64,000 nt of DNA from Cannabis sativa (lineage: Eukaryota > Streptophyta > Magnoliopsida > Rosales > Cannabaceae), in NCBI RefSeq assembly GCF_029168945.1, contig NC_083607.1, positions 35,945,257 to 36,009,256 on the forward strand. The letters are read 5' to 3'. The notes under the pieces were generated by a model. The model ran no database searches, had not been told where the DNA came from, and worked only from the letters and a program-made list of their open reading frames with translations. A program made the position numbers and the translations under genes. Position 1 is the first letter of the stretch; the number at the start of each line of letters is the position of its first letter. This document shows positions 34,799-45,327 of the stretch, piece by piece.

Positions 34799-35612
34799 GC
34801 GCATGATAGGGGCCGAAATGAGGTACCCGGTCATTGAAAAACTGGTGTTTTGCCTCCTGATGGCATCAAGGAAGTTAAGGCCATACTTCCAAGCCCATCC
34901 GATCAAAATTCTGACCAATCACCCACTCCGGCAAGTCCTCCAAAAACCTGAAGCGTCCGGAAGGCTCCTCAAGTGGGCAATGAAGCTAAGTCAATTCGAC
35001 TTGCACTACGTACCCCAGATTTCTATAAAAGGCCAAGCCTTGGCAGACTTCATTACTGAATGCAACGAAGCCGAGGCAACAGCGAATACGCCGATACCGC
35101 CAATCCCCACGTGGAGGGTATTTGTGGACGGAGCTTCTAATGAGAACGGTTCTGGAGCCGGAGTGGCTATGATATCACCAACTGGACTGCGACTCCAAGC
35201 GGCCCTCCGATTCGACTTCGCAGCTTCAAACAATGAGGCCGAATATGAAGCCCTGATAGCAGGGCTGAAATTAGCAAAAGTTGTAGGAGCCAAAAGAGTG
35301 GAAGTCTACAGTGACTCCCAACTGGTCGTAAACCAGGTATCCGGAGAATACCAAACCCGCGGCGAACGGATGGCCGCATATGTAACAATAGTCCGAGAGC
35401 TGCTCCACGAGTTCGCGGACTACAAAATAGAAAGAATCCCCCGAGAAAAGAACGCTCACGCGGACTGTCTGGCTAAGTTAGCCTCAGATAGCGAAATTGA
35501 GGAGCTGGGGGTAGTACCAGTGGAACGCTTGGCAGATAAAAGAGACCACACTAACGGTTGGGCAAGAACCCAGCTGGATGGTCCCCACCATAAAATACAT
35601 AACGACAGGTGA
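34716..35612 (+). pseudogene. R1 RNase H and second (archaeal-type) RNase H
   Basis: First RNase H remnant (AVSEHAVSAALVREE, YYVSKRMIGAE) then a second RNase H-like domain: FVDGASNENGSGAG, NNEAEYEALIAGLKLA and VYSDSQLVVNQVSG. A second RNase H between the first one and integrase is the hallmark of the Tat lineage. The frame is broken near 35535, where R1 has lost about 17 bases relative to R2. Confidence 0.88.
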
Positions 35613-36335
35613 GTTGCCCCAAGGAAGGGCACTGGCTCGGAAGATTCAGTATCAGGCTCATCGTTATGTGATGATGGATCAAATTCTCTACCGAAGAGGA
35701 CTCAACATGCCTTATTTAAGGTGTGTATCGGACCCTGAAGCTAGACAAATCATGCTAGAGGTCCACGAAGGGTTCTGTGGAGATCATACGGGAGGACCCA
35801 GCCTCTCAAAGAAAATATTGAGGCAAGGGTACTTCTGGCCAACAATGAAAAAAGATTGTATAGACTATGTCCAAAAGTGTGACTCGTGCCAAAGGTACGC
35901 GAACATACCGAGAGCTCCTCCAAATGAAATCAGCCTGATGACTAGTCCCTGGCCCTTCGCGGTTTGGGGAATAGATCTTATTGGGTCCCTGCCAACAGGA
36001 AAAGGAGGGGTAAAGTATGCAATAGTAGCAGTAGACTACTTCACAAAATGGACAGAGGCTGAGCCTATGAAGACAATAACTGCCAAGAAAGCATTGGACT
36101 TTGTTATCAAAAACATAGTGTGTCGATATGGCTTGCCTCACAAAATAGTCTCTGAAAATGGAAAGCAATTTGATTGCGAGGAATTTACTGACTTCTGCAA
36201 CCAACACGGAGTAGTGAAAAGCTTCTCCGCGGTAGCCAGGCCTCAAACAAACGGCCAGGCGGAAGCAGTCAATAAAATCCTAAAGGTCACCTTGAAGAAG
36301 AAGTCTGGCACTGCAAAAACAACTGGCCTGAAGAA
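35578..36335 (+). pseudogene. R1 integrase core, catalytic Asp replaced
   Basis: HHCC domain (HEGFCGDHTGG ... CDSCQRY), first Asp in WGIDLIG, Glu in NGQAEAVNK. The second catalytic Asp, in VSDNGKQF of R2, is Glu here (GAA at 36154-36156), which by family knowledge should abolish activity. Toward 36300 the frame leaves the expected integrase sequence, exactly as in R2. Confidence 0.85.
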
Positions 36336-36748
36336 TTGCCAAGGGTATTATGGGCCTACCGGACGACCCCCAGAACCACGACCGGTCACTCGCCTTTTTC
36401 AATGGCGTACGGTTGTGAAGCGATGGTCCCGGTAGAAACATTATTCCCATACCACAGGAGGACGACTTACGATCCTGCCACGAATCAAGCTCTGCTTCAA
36501 GAGGCTTTGGATCAAGTCGAAGAACTCCGGGATGAGTCTCAAATACGGATGGCTGCTTATCAAAAGAAGGTGACCAAGTATTTTAACTCTAAGGTTAAAA
36601 ACAGAAAATTTGCTATTGGGGATATGGTCCTAAGAAGAGTCTTCCCAGCCACCCAGGAACCCGGAGTGGGGGTACTTGGGCCAAATTGGGAAGGACCATA
36701 TGAGATCGAGGACGAAATCGGCTCCGGCACTTACAAATTAAAAAGAAT
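36336..36748 (+). pseudogene. R1 integrase C-terminal region, truncated by deletion
   Basis: Frame with VLWAYRTTP, FSMAYGCEAMVPVE and GDMVLRRVFP. It matches R2 up to KLKRMDG and then runs into reversed antisense-gene sequence at the deletion joint 36749-36755. Confidence 0.85.
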
Positions 36749-36755
36749 GGACGGA
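36749..36755. other. Deletion joint with 7-bp microhomology (R1)
   Basis: GGACGGA at the joint. In R2 the same 7 bp occurs in pol (55104-55110, reversed) and in the antisense gene (51867-51873, reversed), 3237 bp apart. Confidence 0.85.
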
Positions 36756-37226
36756 TACAAGTTCATAAAAGTACAAAATTTCCGCCGGGTGGGGAGATCC
36801 CCATCCGCGGGCGGCATAAAAAATAAACAAGCCTGAGAGCAGGCGGTAAGCTTGGGGAATAAGTTGGTATGGCGCAAGGCCGACAAAAACAAGAAAATTA
36901 ACAAAGTAGTCCTGAAGAGGAAGCATGGCACCGGCCATCAAGTTCGTCTGGCTCCAGGCTCCGAAGCCGCCATAATTATGGTTGGGTGTCTCCGCATCGC
37001 GAGGTGGCCGATGGTAGGCTCCTGAGGTGGAAGGCTTGATCCCAGCAACTTCTACAATATTCTCCAGTTGATGGGGACAGGTTAAGGTGGAATGGAGCTC
37101 GGCCGCTTCCCATCCGGTTGCCCGGGACTTATACCCCTCCTGGGCAACGGGTCCCAAGGAGACCTCCTCTAGAGTAGCCATGCGTTTCCCGCTTTTCTTT
37201 GAGGACTTCGAGCCAGAGGCAGACAT
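36756..37226 (-). pseudogene. R1 antisense gene, 5' coding fragment
   Basis: Minus-strand frame opening MSASGSKSSKKSGKR, about 157 residues homologous to the first 157 of the R2 antisense protein (for instance LPLQDYFVNFLVFVGLAPY and YRLLSGLFIFY). It ends at the deletion joint; the last residues are from reversed pol. The N-terminal PF04195-type domain is therefore cut. Confidence 0.88.
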
Positions 37227-37229
37227 TTT

Positions 37230-37688
37230 CTATTTTGTGAAAAAAAAGGAGAAGAGAAAATTCCAGCAGTTGGGCCCCATACCAAACCCTAAGTCAAGAA
37301 AAAGGGAATGGGGGTCCCCTAACCGCTGGAAAGAGGCCCCCTCTGGACAGGTGTCACACGGGAAACCCTAGAAAGATTTCCTGAACAAGTGTCGGGTGCA
37401 GTAAAATTGCAGAAGGTGGTTTTACACGATAAAGGAAACAGAAAGAAAAGATCCTACTCTATGCCCTAAACAACCATTGAACGAAGAGCGTATGGTCTTC
37501 TACAATGAAAGTGCACAATAACAACAGAGGCATGACAATGGCGATCCTACAACTAAAGCAGTAAATGCAAAACAGAGTACATGAAGGACTTAAACACTTG
37601 CATGCCCAGAAATCTCGAATGCGAACCCAGAAAAGAACAAACAGAACGAGTAAAAGCATGTCATTTCCAAAGGATGCAAAAAACTTAC
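37230..37688 (-). other. Leader intron of R1 antisense gene (predicted)
   Basis: Minus-strand donor GTAAGTTT (37688-37681) and acceptor AG (37231-37230) four bases before the ATG. Aligns with the leader intron of R2 (50940-51387). Length 459 nt. Confidence 0.6.
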
Positions 37689-37884
37689 AATGAAGTGTTG
37701 AACTGGGGGTCCAGATGCGAGTCGAGTAAAGACGAGAAGGACTGGTAACAGCAGGCAAGGAAGAACTGGGAAAATTGCAAAGTGTTCAAAGGTTTCGTGC
37801 TGGGTCTGAGAATTTTCTCTCTAGGAAATTCGAGCAAAGTTGGCAAGAAATGGGAAGTAACCGAAATGAAGGAAAGATGGTGGC

Positions 37885-37891
37885 TTTTATA
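37885..37891 (-). promoter_or_regulatory. TATA box of R1 antisense gene
   Basis: Minus strand CCTATAAAAGCC followed by ACCATCTTTCCTTCATTTCG, nearly identical to R2 (50735-50741). The preserved TATA, spacing and pyrimidine-rich start region suggest a working core promoter aimed into the element. Confidence 0.7.
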
Positions 37892-38073
37892 GGCAAAAAT
37901 GCATATGGAACAGGCGTCACCACCTACCAATCGAACGGTGGGGGAAACGCACGATTCAAATACCCAAAGATCAACGGGCCAGATTGATTTACAATAAAGG
38001 CGGTGGAAACGTTTGAGTATCCGTCTGACACCACTAATGCGCCGCATAAATCAATGGGCATGAAACGAATCGA

Positions 38074-38290
38074 CCTCTGCAAAAAGAGAATCGCTGCATT
38101 AAGTGCCATCATTAAATGCCCCTTCACGCGCCCTAAGCTCGTGCCAGGAAACCGAGGAGTCGACCGGAGACACCTCTGCAAAAAGCGAATCGCTGCATTA
38201 AATGCCATCATTAAACACACCCTCACGCGCTCTAGGCTTGTGCCAAGAAACCGAGGAGTCAACCGGAGGCACCTGAGCAAGCCTTGTTTC
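38074..38290 (-). repeat. 99-bp-period repeat upstream of R1 antisense TATA
   Basis: CCTCTGCAAAAAG starts at 38074 and 38173, with a degenerate third copy at 38272: exact 99-bp steps. Each unit holds GAATCGCTGCATTAA and a downstream ACCGAGGAGTC segment. The same period and core occur in R2 (50431, 50530). Confidence 0.8.
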
Positions 38291-38306
38291 ATTTTTCAAA
38301 TTAAGC

Positions 38307-38322
38307 AAGGCTTGGGGGTAAA
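38307..38322 (+). promoter_or_regulatory. R1 polypurine tract
   Basis: AAGGCTTGGGGGTAAA directly before the 3' LTR; R2 has the matching tract reversed at 50303-50320. Confidence 0.85.
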
Positions 38323-39106
38323 TGTTTCCCCTGATTTCGCCCAATATACGTGGACCAACCGGACAGGGACACGTGGATCAGACAATTTATAAAATATTTT
38401 GCTAAGTTCTTTTATGTCACAAGGAAAACATCCTGGACATAGGTCCCGGAGGAGGCACCCGGAGTTCAAGGTGCTCCCGGAGGCTCACATGGCACTAAAG
38501 CATCTCCATGAGGTGTCAGACTTCTCCTCAGCAATCAAGTCGCATTAAATGCCGCATGGGAGGAAGCGTGTTGGGACTGCAACACGCAATAAAGTCTGAC
38601 GGCACAACCTCCAATTTCCAGCGCCACAGTAATGATCATTTAAGTCTAGCGACGGCTACACTGTGAAGAGTCACGTCAATCACAAGGCAAAAAGGACATT
38701 CCTCATAAAAACCCTACAGCGCCTAGGGATTTGACCATGCATTACTCATGGTATATTAATTGGGAATACCCAACTTTATGGATACTTACAGATACACTTG
38801 TAAGAACAATTCTAGGGATTACCCCACCAAAACACTATAAATACCCCCTCAAAGCTCATTAAATGGGATCGAGAATCTTGGGCTGCATATGAGCAAGAAG
38901 AGTAAATACTTACCAAGAACATTCTCTGTATTTATAAGGGTGACATCCTCCCAAGTATAAATTCTGTATAAAATACATCCATAAATAACAAAGACTCGTG
39001 GACTAAGGCTCATTAACGCCCCAACCACGTAAAAATCCTTCTCTCACTTTCTTACAGCTCAATAGTATAATCATATTTTATTAGTTGCCGAAAACCTCGG
39101 TCAACA
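38323..39106 (+). repeat. R1 3' LTR
   Basis: 784 bp, same length as the 5' LTR with 11 substitutions counted by eye. TATAAATA at 38836-38843. Confidence 0.97.
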
Positions 39107-39111
39107 GTAAG

Positions 39112-39984
39112 TATATCTATAAAAATATCTCTGTTAATTTCAAATTTATTAATTATTTAATTTGTCATATAAGATAATTTTAATATAATATTTTAAATAA
39201 AAAGACAAAGTTATCTTTTAATTTAAAATATCTTAAATATCAAAATATCTAATCTTATAATTAAATAATAAATAAATTTTAAAGAAGTTAACAAATTTTT
39301 AAATCTGACCATAATAGGAAATATTTAAAATTGGAAGCATTCCAAAATAGAAATATTTAAAAATTGGAAAAAATTCCAAATTGAAAATATTTAAAATTGG
39401 AAACATTTCAATTTAGAAATATTTAAAATTGGAAAAATGAATTTCGGGAAACAATCCCATGAAAAAAATTAGATTTTTGGGAAAAAATCCCAAAAAAACG
39501 ATTTTGGGAAAGTGGCTGCCCATGAGGCTGCACGTGCAGCCCAGGAAGGCTGCACACAGCCTCCTACGCGCGCGGACAAGGGCACCCAGCAGGGTGCACG
39601 GGCGGGAAACGTGGGCGCTGGCAGGGTGCACACGGGCGAGGCTCACGGGCGGATGCAGGGTGCACTCAGGCGTGTCACGCGCGCGCGATTGAGCACCATG
39701 CATACCCGAAATCCCGATTTTCCAAAATTCATAACTTTTTCAATTTTTATCGGAATCAAGTTCCGTACAAAAAAATTGCTTAATTTTTCACAAGGAATCC
39801 AAATAAAATATTTTAAAAAATCGAAAAAATATTTTTCATGGAAAAAATTTCGTACAACATTAACATTCATCACATAAGCACATAAACCAACATGAAACCA
39901 TCCAAATCAACACAAAAACATATAATACATTGTTTTAATTCATATTACATGAAAGTAAATCATTACCATGGCTCTGGTACCAGT
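39112..39984 (-). other. C3 leader, PBS-proximal part with GC-rich island
   Basis: Continuation of the C3 leader beyond R1. AT-rich up to about 39510, then a GC-rich island (39515-39700) with GGCTGCACGTGCAGCC (perfect palindrome, 39526-39541), a second inverted repeat AGGCTG/CAGCCT just after, and CACGCGCGCGCG near 39678. Sequence differs from the C1 and C2 islands but position and hairpin words agree. No gene. Confidence 0.7.
39971..39982 (-). promoter_or_regulatory. C3 primer-binding site
   Basis: Minus strand TGGTACCAGAGC, one base from the usual initiator-Met site and closer to it than the C1/C2 variant. Confidence 0.75.
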
Positions 39985-41841
39985 TGATGGAAATTATTTT
40001 ACCAGGATCTATTTACTATCATGTATGTTGGATTAACAACCTAATATGAATTCTAAAACAATGAAAATAAACACATATAAAGTTTAGAAAACCTTACATT
40101 GGGTGCAGCGAAATATTATGACTCCTTCCATTTAGATCTCTAGCCCTTGATTCCTTTTTGTAGCAGAGCATCACCAAGATCTGAACCTTGATCTTCTTTT
40201 CTCCTTCTTTGATGCTGATTTTCCATAGTCTTACATACTATGATTGAGATACCACTTGATGTGTGTGGACACTACTCATTCACTCAAAGTTTTTGAAATT
40301 TAGAGAGAAGAAAAGAGAGAGAGGCGTGTGAGGCATTTTCTAAGGGAAAACAAAGTGATCAAAGATGTGTGTCTATTTCCTCAAGCAAACACTTTCTATT
40401 TATAGAATACCCTCTAGGTTTAGGTTAGAATTGTATGGCATTAAAATAATGGAAACTACAAATGGAATTTCCTATGCATAGGGCCGGCCATACAAAGGGA
40501 TTGGGCCTCACTTTGTAACTTTCCAATTTTGTTATTTTCCATTCTCATTTTCTCAAAAAATGCCAATTTTCCAATTTAACCTTTTAAATGCCAATTCTAA
40601 TTATTTAATAACTTGGAAATAATTATTAAATAATATTGCCATTTAATATATTTATTAATTTAGACATATAATGTCTATTAATCAATAAATAAACCTAAAA
40701 TCTCTTTTCTTTACAATTTCGCCATTGCTTAGTGAAAATTCATAAAGTAGACATAGTCTAACTTTTAGAATTATAATTGATTAATTAAAATCAATTAACT
40801 GAGTCTTAACAAGCAGTATGGTCTCAACTAGTATGGGGACCATGGGTCTATATAACCGAGCTTCCAATAAGTCGAACCGAATTTACCAAGTAAATTCCCT
40901 AACTTATTAATTCCTCATTGAATCCACACTTAGAACTTGGAATTGCACTCTCAGTCATATAGAACGCTCTATATGTTCCATGATATAGACACGTCATTAG
41001 TTATCCATTGTTATAACCCTAATGTGATCAATGATCCTCTATATAGATGATTTACACTGTAAAGGGATTAAATTACCGTAACACCCTACAATGTATTTTA
41101 TCCTTAAAACACTTAACCCTGTATAAATGATATTTCAGCTAAGTGAAATGAGATCTCCACCATTTATTTTCGTTTGGTTAAGCTCGAAGGAAATCATCCT
41201 TTACTTTCTATTTGCCAAATAGAAGCTATAGATTCCATATTTATGTTAGCGCTCCCACTCAATTGCATTACCGTGTTCCCAAAATGTACGTATCACCCTG
41301 ACCCAAAAGTAGGCTTAACTAACAAATCAAAGAACACGAGTAACACCCTTGAGATTGAACCTAACCATATCAGGATTAAGATCATTTGATCTAGGATCAA
41401 CATGTGATATTGAATTGAATAGATATTACGGTAAGTTTTAATATATCTAATCAAAGTTCAATATCGGTCCCTTCCGATGTATACTCCATACATCCGATAC
41501 TGGTAAACTTTCCTAATGTCCTGGAAAGAACATAACAATTTTCCAAGGTGTAAGAATACCTATCGCTGATTATACCATGTCAGTCTAAATCTAGTGTTCT
41601 GACAAATCAGGGAATAAACTTTTGAACATATAATTAAGATTATATTCCACTGTGCTGACAACACTATAATCTTTAACAAACTCATATGTTCTGGACTTAA
41701 AAAGAATTCATACATGATATACACATATAATCATGAAATAAATCATGTGAACCATGCAACATAAAATGTTATTTCTGATCTTTATTAATAAGTAAATCTG
41801 ATTATATGAAATGAGTTTTATTTAGGGCATAAAACCCAACA
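39985..41841 (-). repeat. C3 5' LTR
   Basis: 1857 bp; plus strand begins TGATGGAAATTATTTTACC and ends ACCCAACA. Reversed TATA box at 40397-40404. The uninterrupted partner of the split 3' LTR. Confidence 0.95.
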
Positions 41842-41846
41842 CCATT

Positions 41847-43394
41847 AACCTATAAACAGGCAATGGCTAGTCCGCAACGGAAATGATGGTCAACCGACAT
41901 GGATTTAGAAATGGATTCCATGAAAAAGAACAAAGTCTGGGAATATGTAGACGCACCTGATGACTATCATCCGATAGGATGCAAGTGGGTTGACAAGAAG
42001 AAAAGAGGAGCTGGAGGTGAAGTCGAAACTTTTAAAGCTAGACTTGTAGCCAAGGGTTATACCCAAAGAGAAGGTGTGGACTATGAGGAAACTTTTAGGT
42101 CTGTTGCCATGCTCAAATCCATCAGAATTCTTCTATCCATAGCTGCTGCTTTCGATTATGAAATCTGGCAAATGGATGTCAAGACTGCCTTCCTTAATGG
42201 GGTACTTGAAGAAACCATCTATATGGAGCAGCCAGAAGGCTATGTTCTTCCAGGGCAGGAAAAGAAAGTTTGCAAATTAAATAGGTCTATCTATGGACTT
42301 AAGCAAGCTTCTCGCTCATGGAATAGAAGGTTTGATGAAATCATCAAGACCTACGGCTTTCTTCAGAATGAACATGAGCCTTGTGTTTACCAACTCAATG
42401 AAGACCAAGTAGTAGTATACCTGGTCCTTTATGTTGACGATATTTTGATTATTGGAAACAATATCAAGAAAATGACTCACATCAAGGAATGGCTTAACAC
42501 TCAATTCGATATGAAAGATTTCGGTGAGGCAGCCAATGTTCTTGGTATTCATATTATCAGAAACTGGAAGAACAGATGTGTTGCTCTCTCTCAAACAACC
42601 TATATTGACAAAGTTTTAGAGAGATTCTCCATGAACAACACCAATGGGGCAAATATGCCTTCTAGATATGGTAGAAACAGTCTCCTACTGATCCTCAAGA
42701 GATAGAGGACATGGCGAAAATTCCTTATGCTTCTGCAGTTGGAAGTCTAATGTATGCAATGTTATGCACTAGACCTGACATCTGCTATGCAGTTGGAATC
42801 GTGAGCAGGTATCAGTCTAATCCAGGACAGGAACATTGGAATGCAGTTAAGTATATTCTGAAATACTTAAAGAGTACAAGGAATCTTGTGTTAGTCTACA
42901 AGGGTGGTGCTTTAAACCCCATAGGCTATACTGATTCAGATTTCCAGGCAAGTCTTGAAGACAGGAAATCTACATCTGGGACTGTGTTTACTCTTGGGGG
43001 TGGAGCAGTGGTTTGGAGAAGTGCTAAATAAACCGCGATATCAGACTCGACGATGGAAGATGAATACATAGCTGCAGCAAAAGCTGCTAAAGAGCTTGTC
43101 TGGCTAAGAAAGTTCTTCACCAGTATCGGTGTCGTGCCTGGAATGGAAAAGCCTCTGGTCCTACTTTGTCATAATAATGGAGCAATAGCCAACAGTAAGG
43201 AACCTCGAAACCACAAGAGAAGCAAACATATAGAAAGGAAGTATCACATTATCAGAGAATATGTGGCAAGAGGGGATGTACTAGTTGAGAAAGTTGACAC
43301 GGAAGACAACTTAGCTGATCCATTCACCAAAGTCTTGGTCGTGACTGCATTTGAAAATCACCGTCATAATTTAGGATTAATTGATATGTACTGA
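41847..43394 (+). pseudogene. C2 reverse transcriptase and RNase H
   Basis: Second half of the C2 polyprotein, resuming at LTYKQAM after C3. RT from about 41930: GYTQREGVDYEETF, MDVKTAFLNG, GLKQASRSWN and catalytic YVDD (42430-42441) are all present. A TGA at about 41886 replaces the Gln codon seen in C1, and a short loss near 42680 shifts the frame. RNase H follows (GYTDSDFQAS, STSGTVFTLGG, TMEDEYIAA) with a TAA at about 43029-43031 (CAA in C1) and ends TGA at 43394. The RT active site is intact but the polyprotein is not. Confidence 0.9.
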
Positions 43395-43410
43395 TTAGTT
43401 TTATATTAGT

Positions 43411-43423
43411 GCAAGTGGGAGTT
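43411..43423 (+). promoter_or_regulatory. C2 polypurine tract
   Basis: GCAAGTGGGAGTT directly before the 3' LTR. Confidence 0.8.
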
Positions 43424-45322
43424 TGTTGGGTTTTATGCCCTAAATAAAACTCCATTTCAATGTAATCTATTTTATTCAACATCAATAAAGAAACAGAAGT
43501 ATTTTTCATTCATTTGTGTATGTTTTGCTTCATGTTATCAATTGCTTGTCTATTTGATTTATAAATTCATCTGAAACCCTTTTCCCATACTTGATCCTGT
43601 TTATTGTGTTGTCAACATATTGGAAAGTAAACATGACTATGTGAATAAAGTTTCCTAGATTTATCAGACACAGGGTTTTACTGATATGATAATCTACAAC
43701 AGAGTTTACTTGCATTTGGAGAAATGCTATGTTCTTTCCAGAGCATTGGTTAAAGTAAAGCTCAGGTTGGGTGCATGGAGTATGCATCGGAAGGGACCGA
43801 TATTGAACTTTGACTTAGATTTATTAAACTTACCGTAATATCTATTCAAGTCAATATCGCCTAGTTGATCCTAGATCAAATGATCTTAATCCTGTTATGA
43901 TTAGGCTCAATCTCAAGAGGTTATTCGTGTTCTTTGATTTGTTAGTTAAGCCTACTTTTGGGTTAGGGTGATACGTACATTTTGGGAACACGGTAGTGCA
44001 ATTGAGTGGGAGCGCTAACATAAACATGGAATCTATAGCTTCTATCTGGCGAATAGTAAGTAAAGGATGATCTCCTTCGAGCTTGACCAAACGAAAATAA
44101 ATGGTGGAGTACTCATTTCACATAAGCTAAAATATCATTTATAAAGGGTTAAGTGTTTAAGGATAAAATACATTGTAGGGTGTAACGGTAATCTAATCCC
44201 TTTACAGTGTAGATCATTCATATAGAGGATCATTGATCAAATTAGGATTATAAAAATGGATAACAAATGATGTGTCTATATGGTGGACCATATAGAGCAT
44301 TCTATATACTGAGAGTGAAATTCTAAGTTCTATGCGTGGATTCAACGAAGAATTAATAAGTCAGTGAATTTAGGTTATAAATTCTTGATCTGCTTATTGG
44401 AAGCTCGGTTATATAGACCCATGGTCCCCCCACTAGTTGAGATAATATTGCTTGTAAGACTCATATAATTGGTTTTGATTAATCAATTATAATTCTCAAA
44501 ATAGACTTTGTCTATTTGTGAATTTTTCACTAAGTAAGGGCGAAATTGTAAAGAAAGAGTTTTTAGGGCATATTTGTTAATTATGATACTTTGTATGGTT
44601 CAATTAATAAATATGATAAATGACAATATTATTTAATAATTATTTATAGTTATTAAATAGTTAGAATTGACATTTAAATGGTTGAATTTGAAAATTGGCG
44701 TTTTTGAGAAAATGAGATGCAGAAATGATAAAACTGCAAAATTGCAAAAAGTGAGGCCCAAATCCACATTGCTTAGGCCGGCCACTTTTATAGGGTTTTT
44801 CATCTGATATTTTCATTATTTTAATGCCAAATAATTCAAACCTAACCCTAATGGAATGCTATAAATAGATAGTGAAGGCTTCAGGAAAATTACACTTCTC
44901 TTCTGATTTCCTTCAGAGAAAAACCTGAGCCTTCTCTCTCTAACCTAGCCGCCACCTATACTCTCTTCTTCTCTCTTGAATTTCAAACCACTTAGTGATT
45001 AGAGTAGTGCCCACACACAGCAAGTGATACCTCAATCATAGTGAGGAAGATCGTGAAGAAAGACATTCAACAAGAAGGAGTTTCAGCACTAAAGAAGGAG
45101 AGAAAGAGATCCAGGTTCAGATCTTGATAATACTCTGCGACAGAAAGGATACAAGGGTTAGAGATCTGAACGGAAGGAGACATTTAATTTCGCTGCACCC
45201 AATGTAAGGTTTCTAATACTTTATATGTGTTTATTTCATAATCAATTTAGAAGTTCACATTTAGGGTGTTAATCACCATACTTGTGAGTAGATATAAGAT
45301 CCTGGTAAAATAATTTCCAACA
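43424..45322 (+). repeat. C2 3' LTR
   Basis: 1899 bp. TATAAATA at 44860-44867. Ends TTTCCAACA and is followed by the GACTC duplication, after which C1 coding sequence continues. Confidence 0.96.
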
Positions 45323-45327
45323 GACTC

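Larger units (their letters stand above)
29985..39106 (+). mobile_element. R1: Ty3/gypsy Tat/Retand-like element with antisense gene, internally deleted
   Basis: 9122 bp with LTRs 29985-30768 and 38323-39106 (784 bp each, 11 differences counted, about 1.4%). Target duplication GTAAG at 29980-29984 and 39107-39111. Gag and pol run on the plus strand; the start of an oppositely transcribed gene lies between pol and the 3' LTR. Compared with R2 it lacks about 3.2 kb (end of pol, 3' spacer and most of the antisense gene). Several stops and frameshifts in pol. Confidence 0.97.
13316..41841 (-). mobile_element. C3: minus-strand Ty1/copia element nested in C2, carrying K1 and R1
   Basis: Opposite orientation to C2. 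5' LTR at 39985-41841, 3' LTR in two pieces at 13316-14723 and 24479-24593. Target duplication CCATT at 13311-13315 and 41842-41846 interrupts a C2 reading frame whose two sides match the uninterrupted C1 sequence near 45405-45440. Internal region is 24594-29979 plus 39112-39984. Coding remnants are heavily decayed, so it was probably defective or very old relative to its LTR similarity. Confidence 0.92.
6510..45322 (+). mobile_element. C2: Ty1/copia LTR retrotransposon nested in C1, itself split by C3
   Basis: Two same-length LTRs, 6510-8408 and 43424-45322 (1899 bp each), opening TGTTGGGTTTTATGCCC and closing TTTCCAACA, flanked by the duplication GACTC (6505-6509 and 45323-45327). Own sequence is 6510-13315 and 41847-45322. 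LTR copies differ by a few percent over the parts compared by eye. C2 sits between integrase and reverse transcriptase of C1, a closely related element. Confidence 0.96.

Noticed and set aside
39459..39877. Overlapping ORFs of 77-121 codons on both strands near 39.5-39.9 kb
   Set aside because: They result from the GC-rich island of the C3 leader, which has few stop codons; no frame is shared with C1 or C2.
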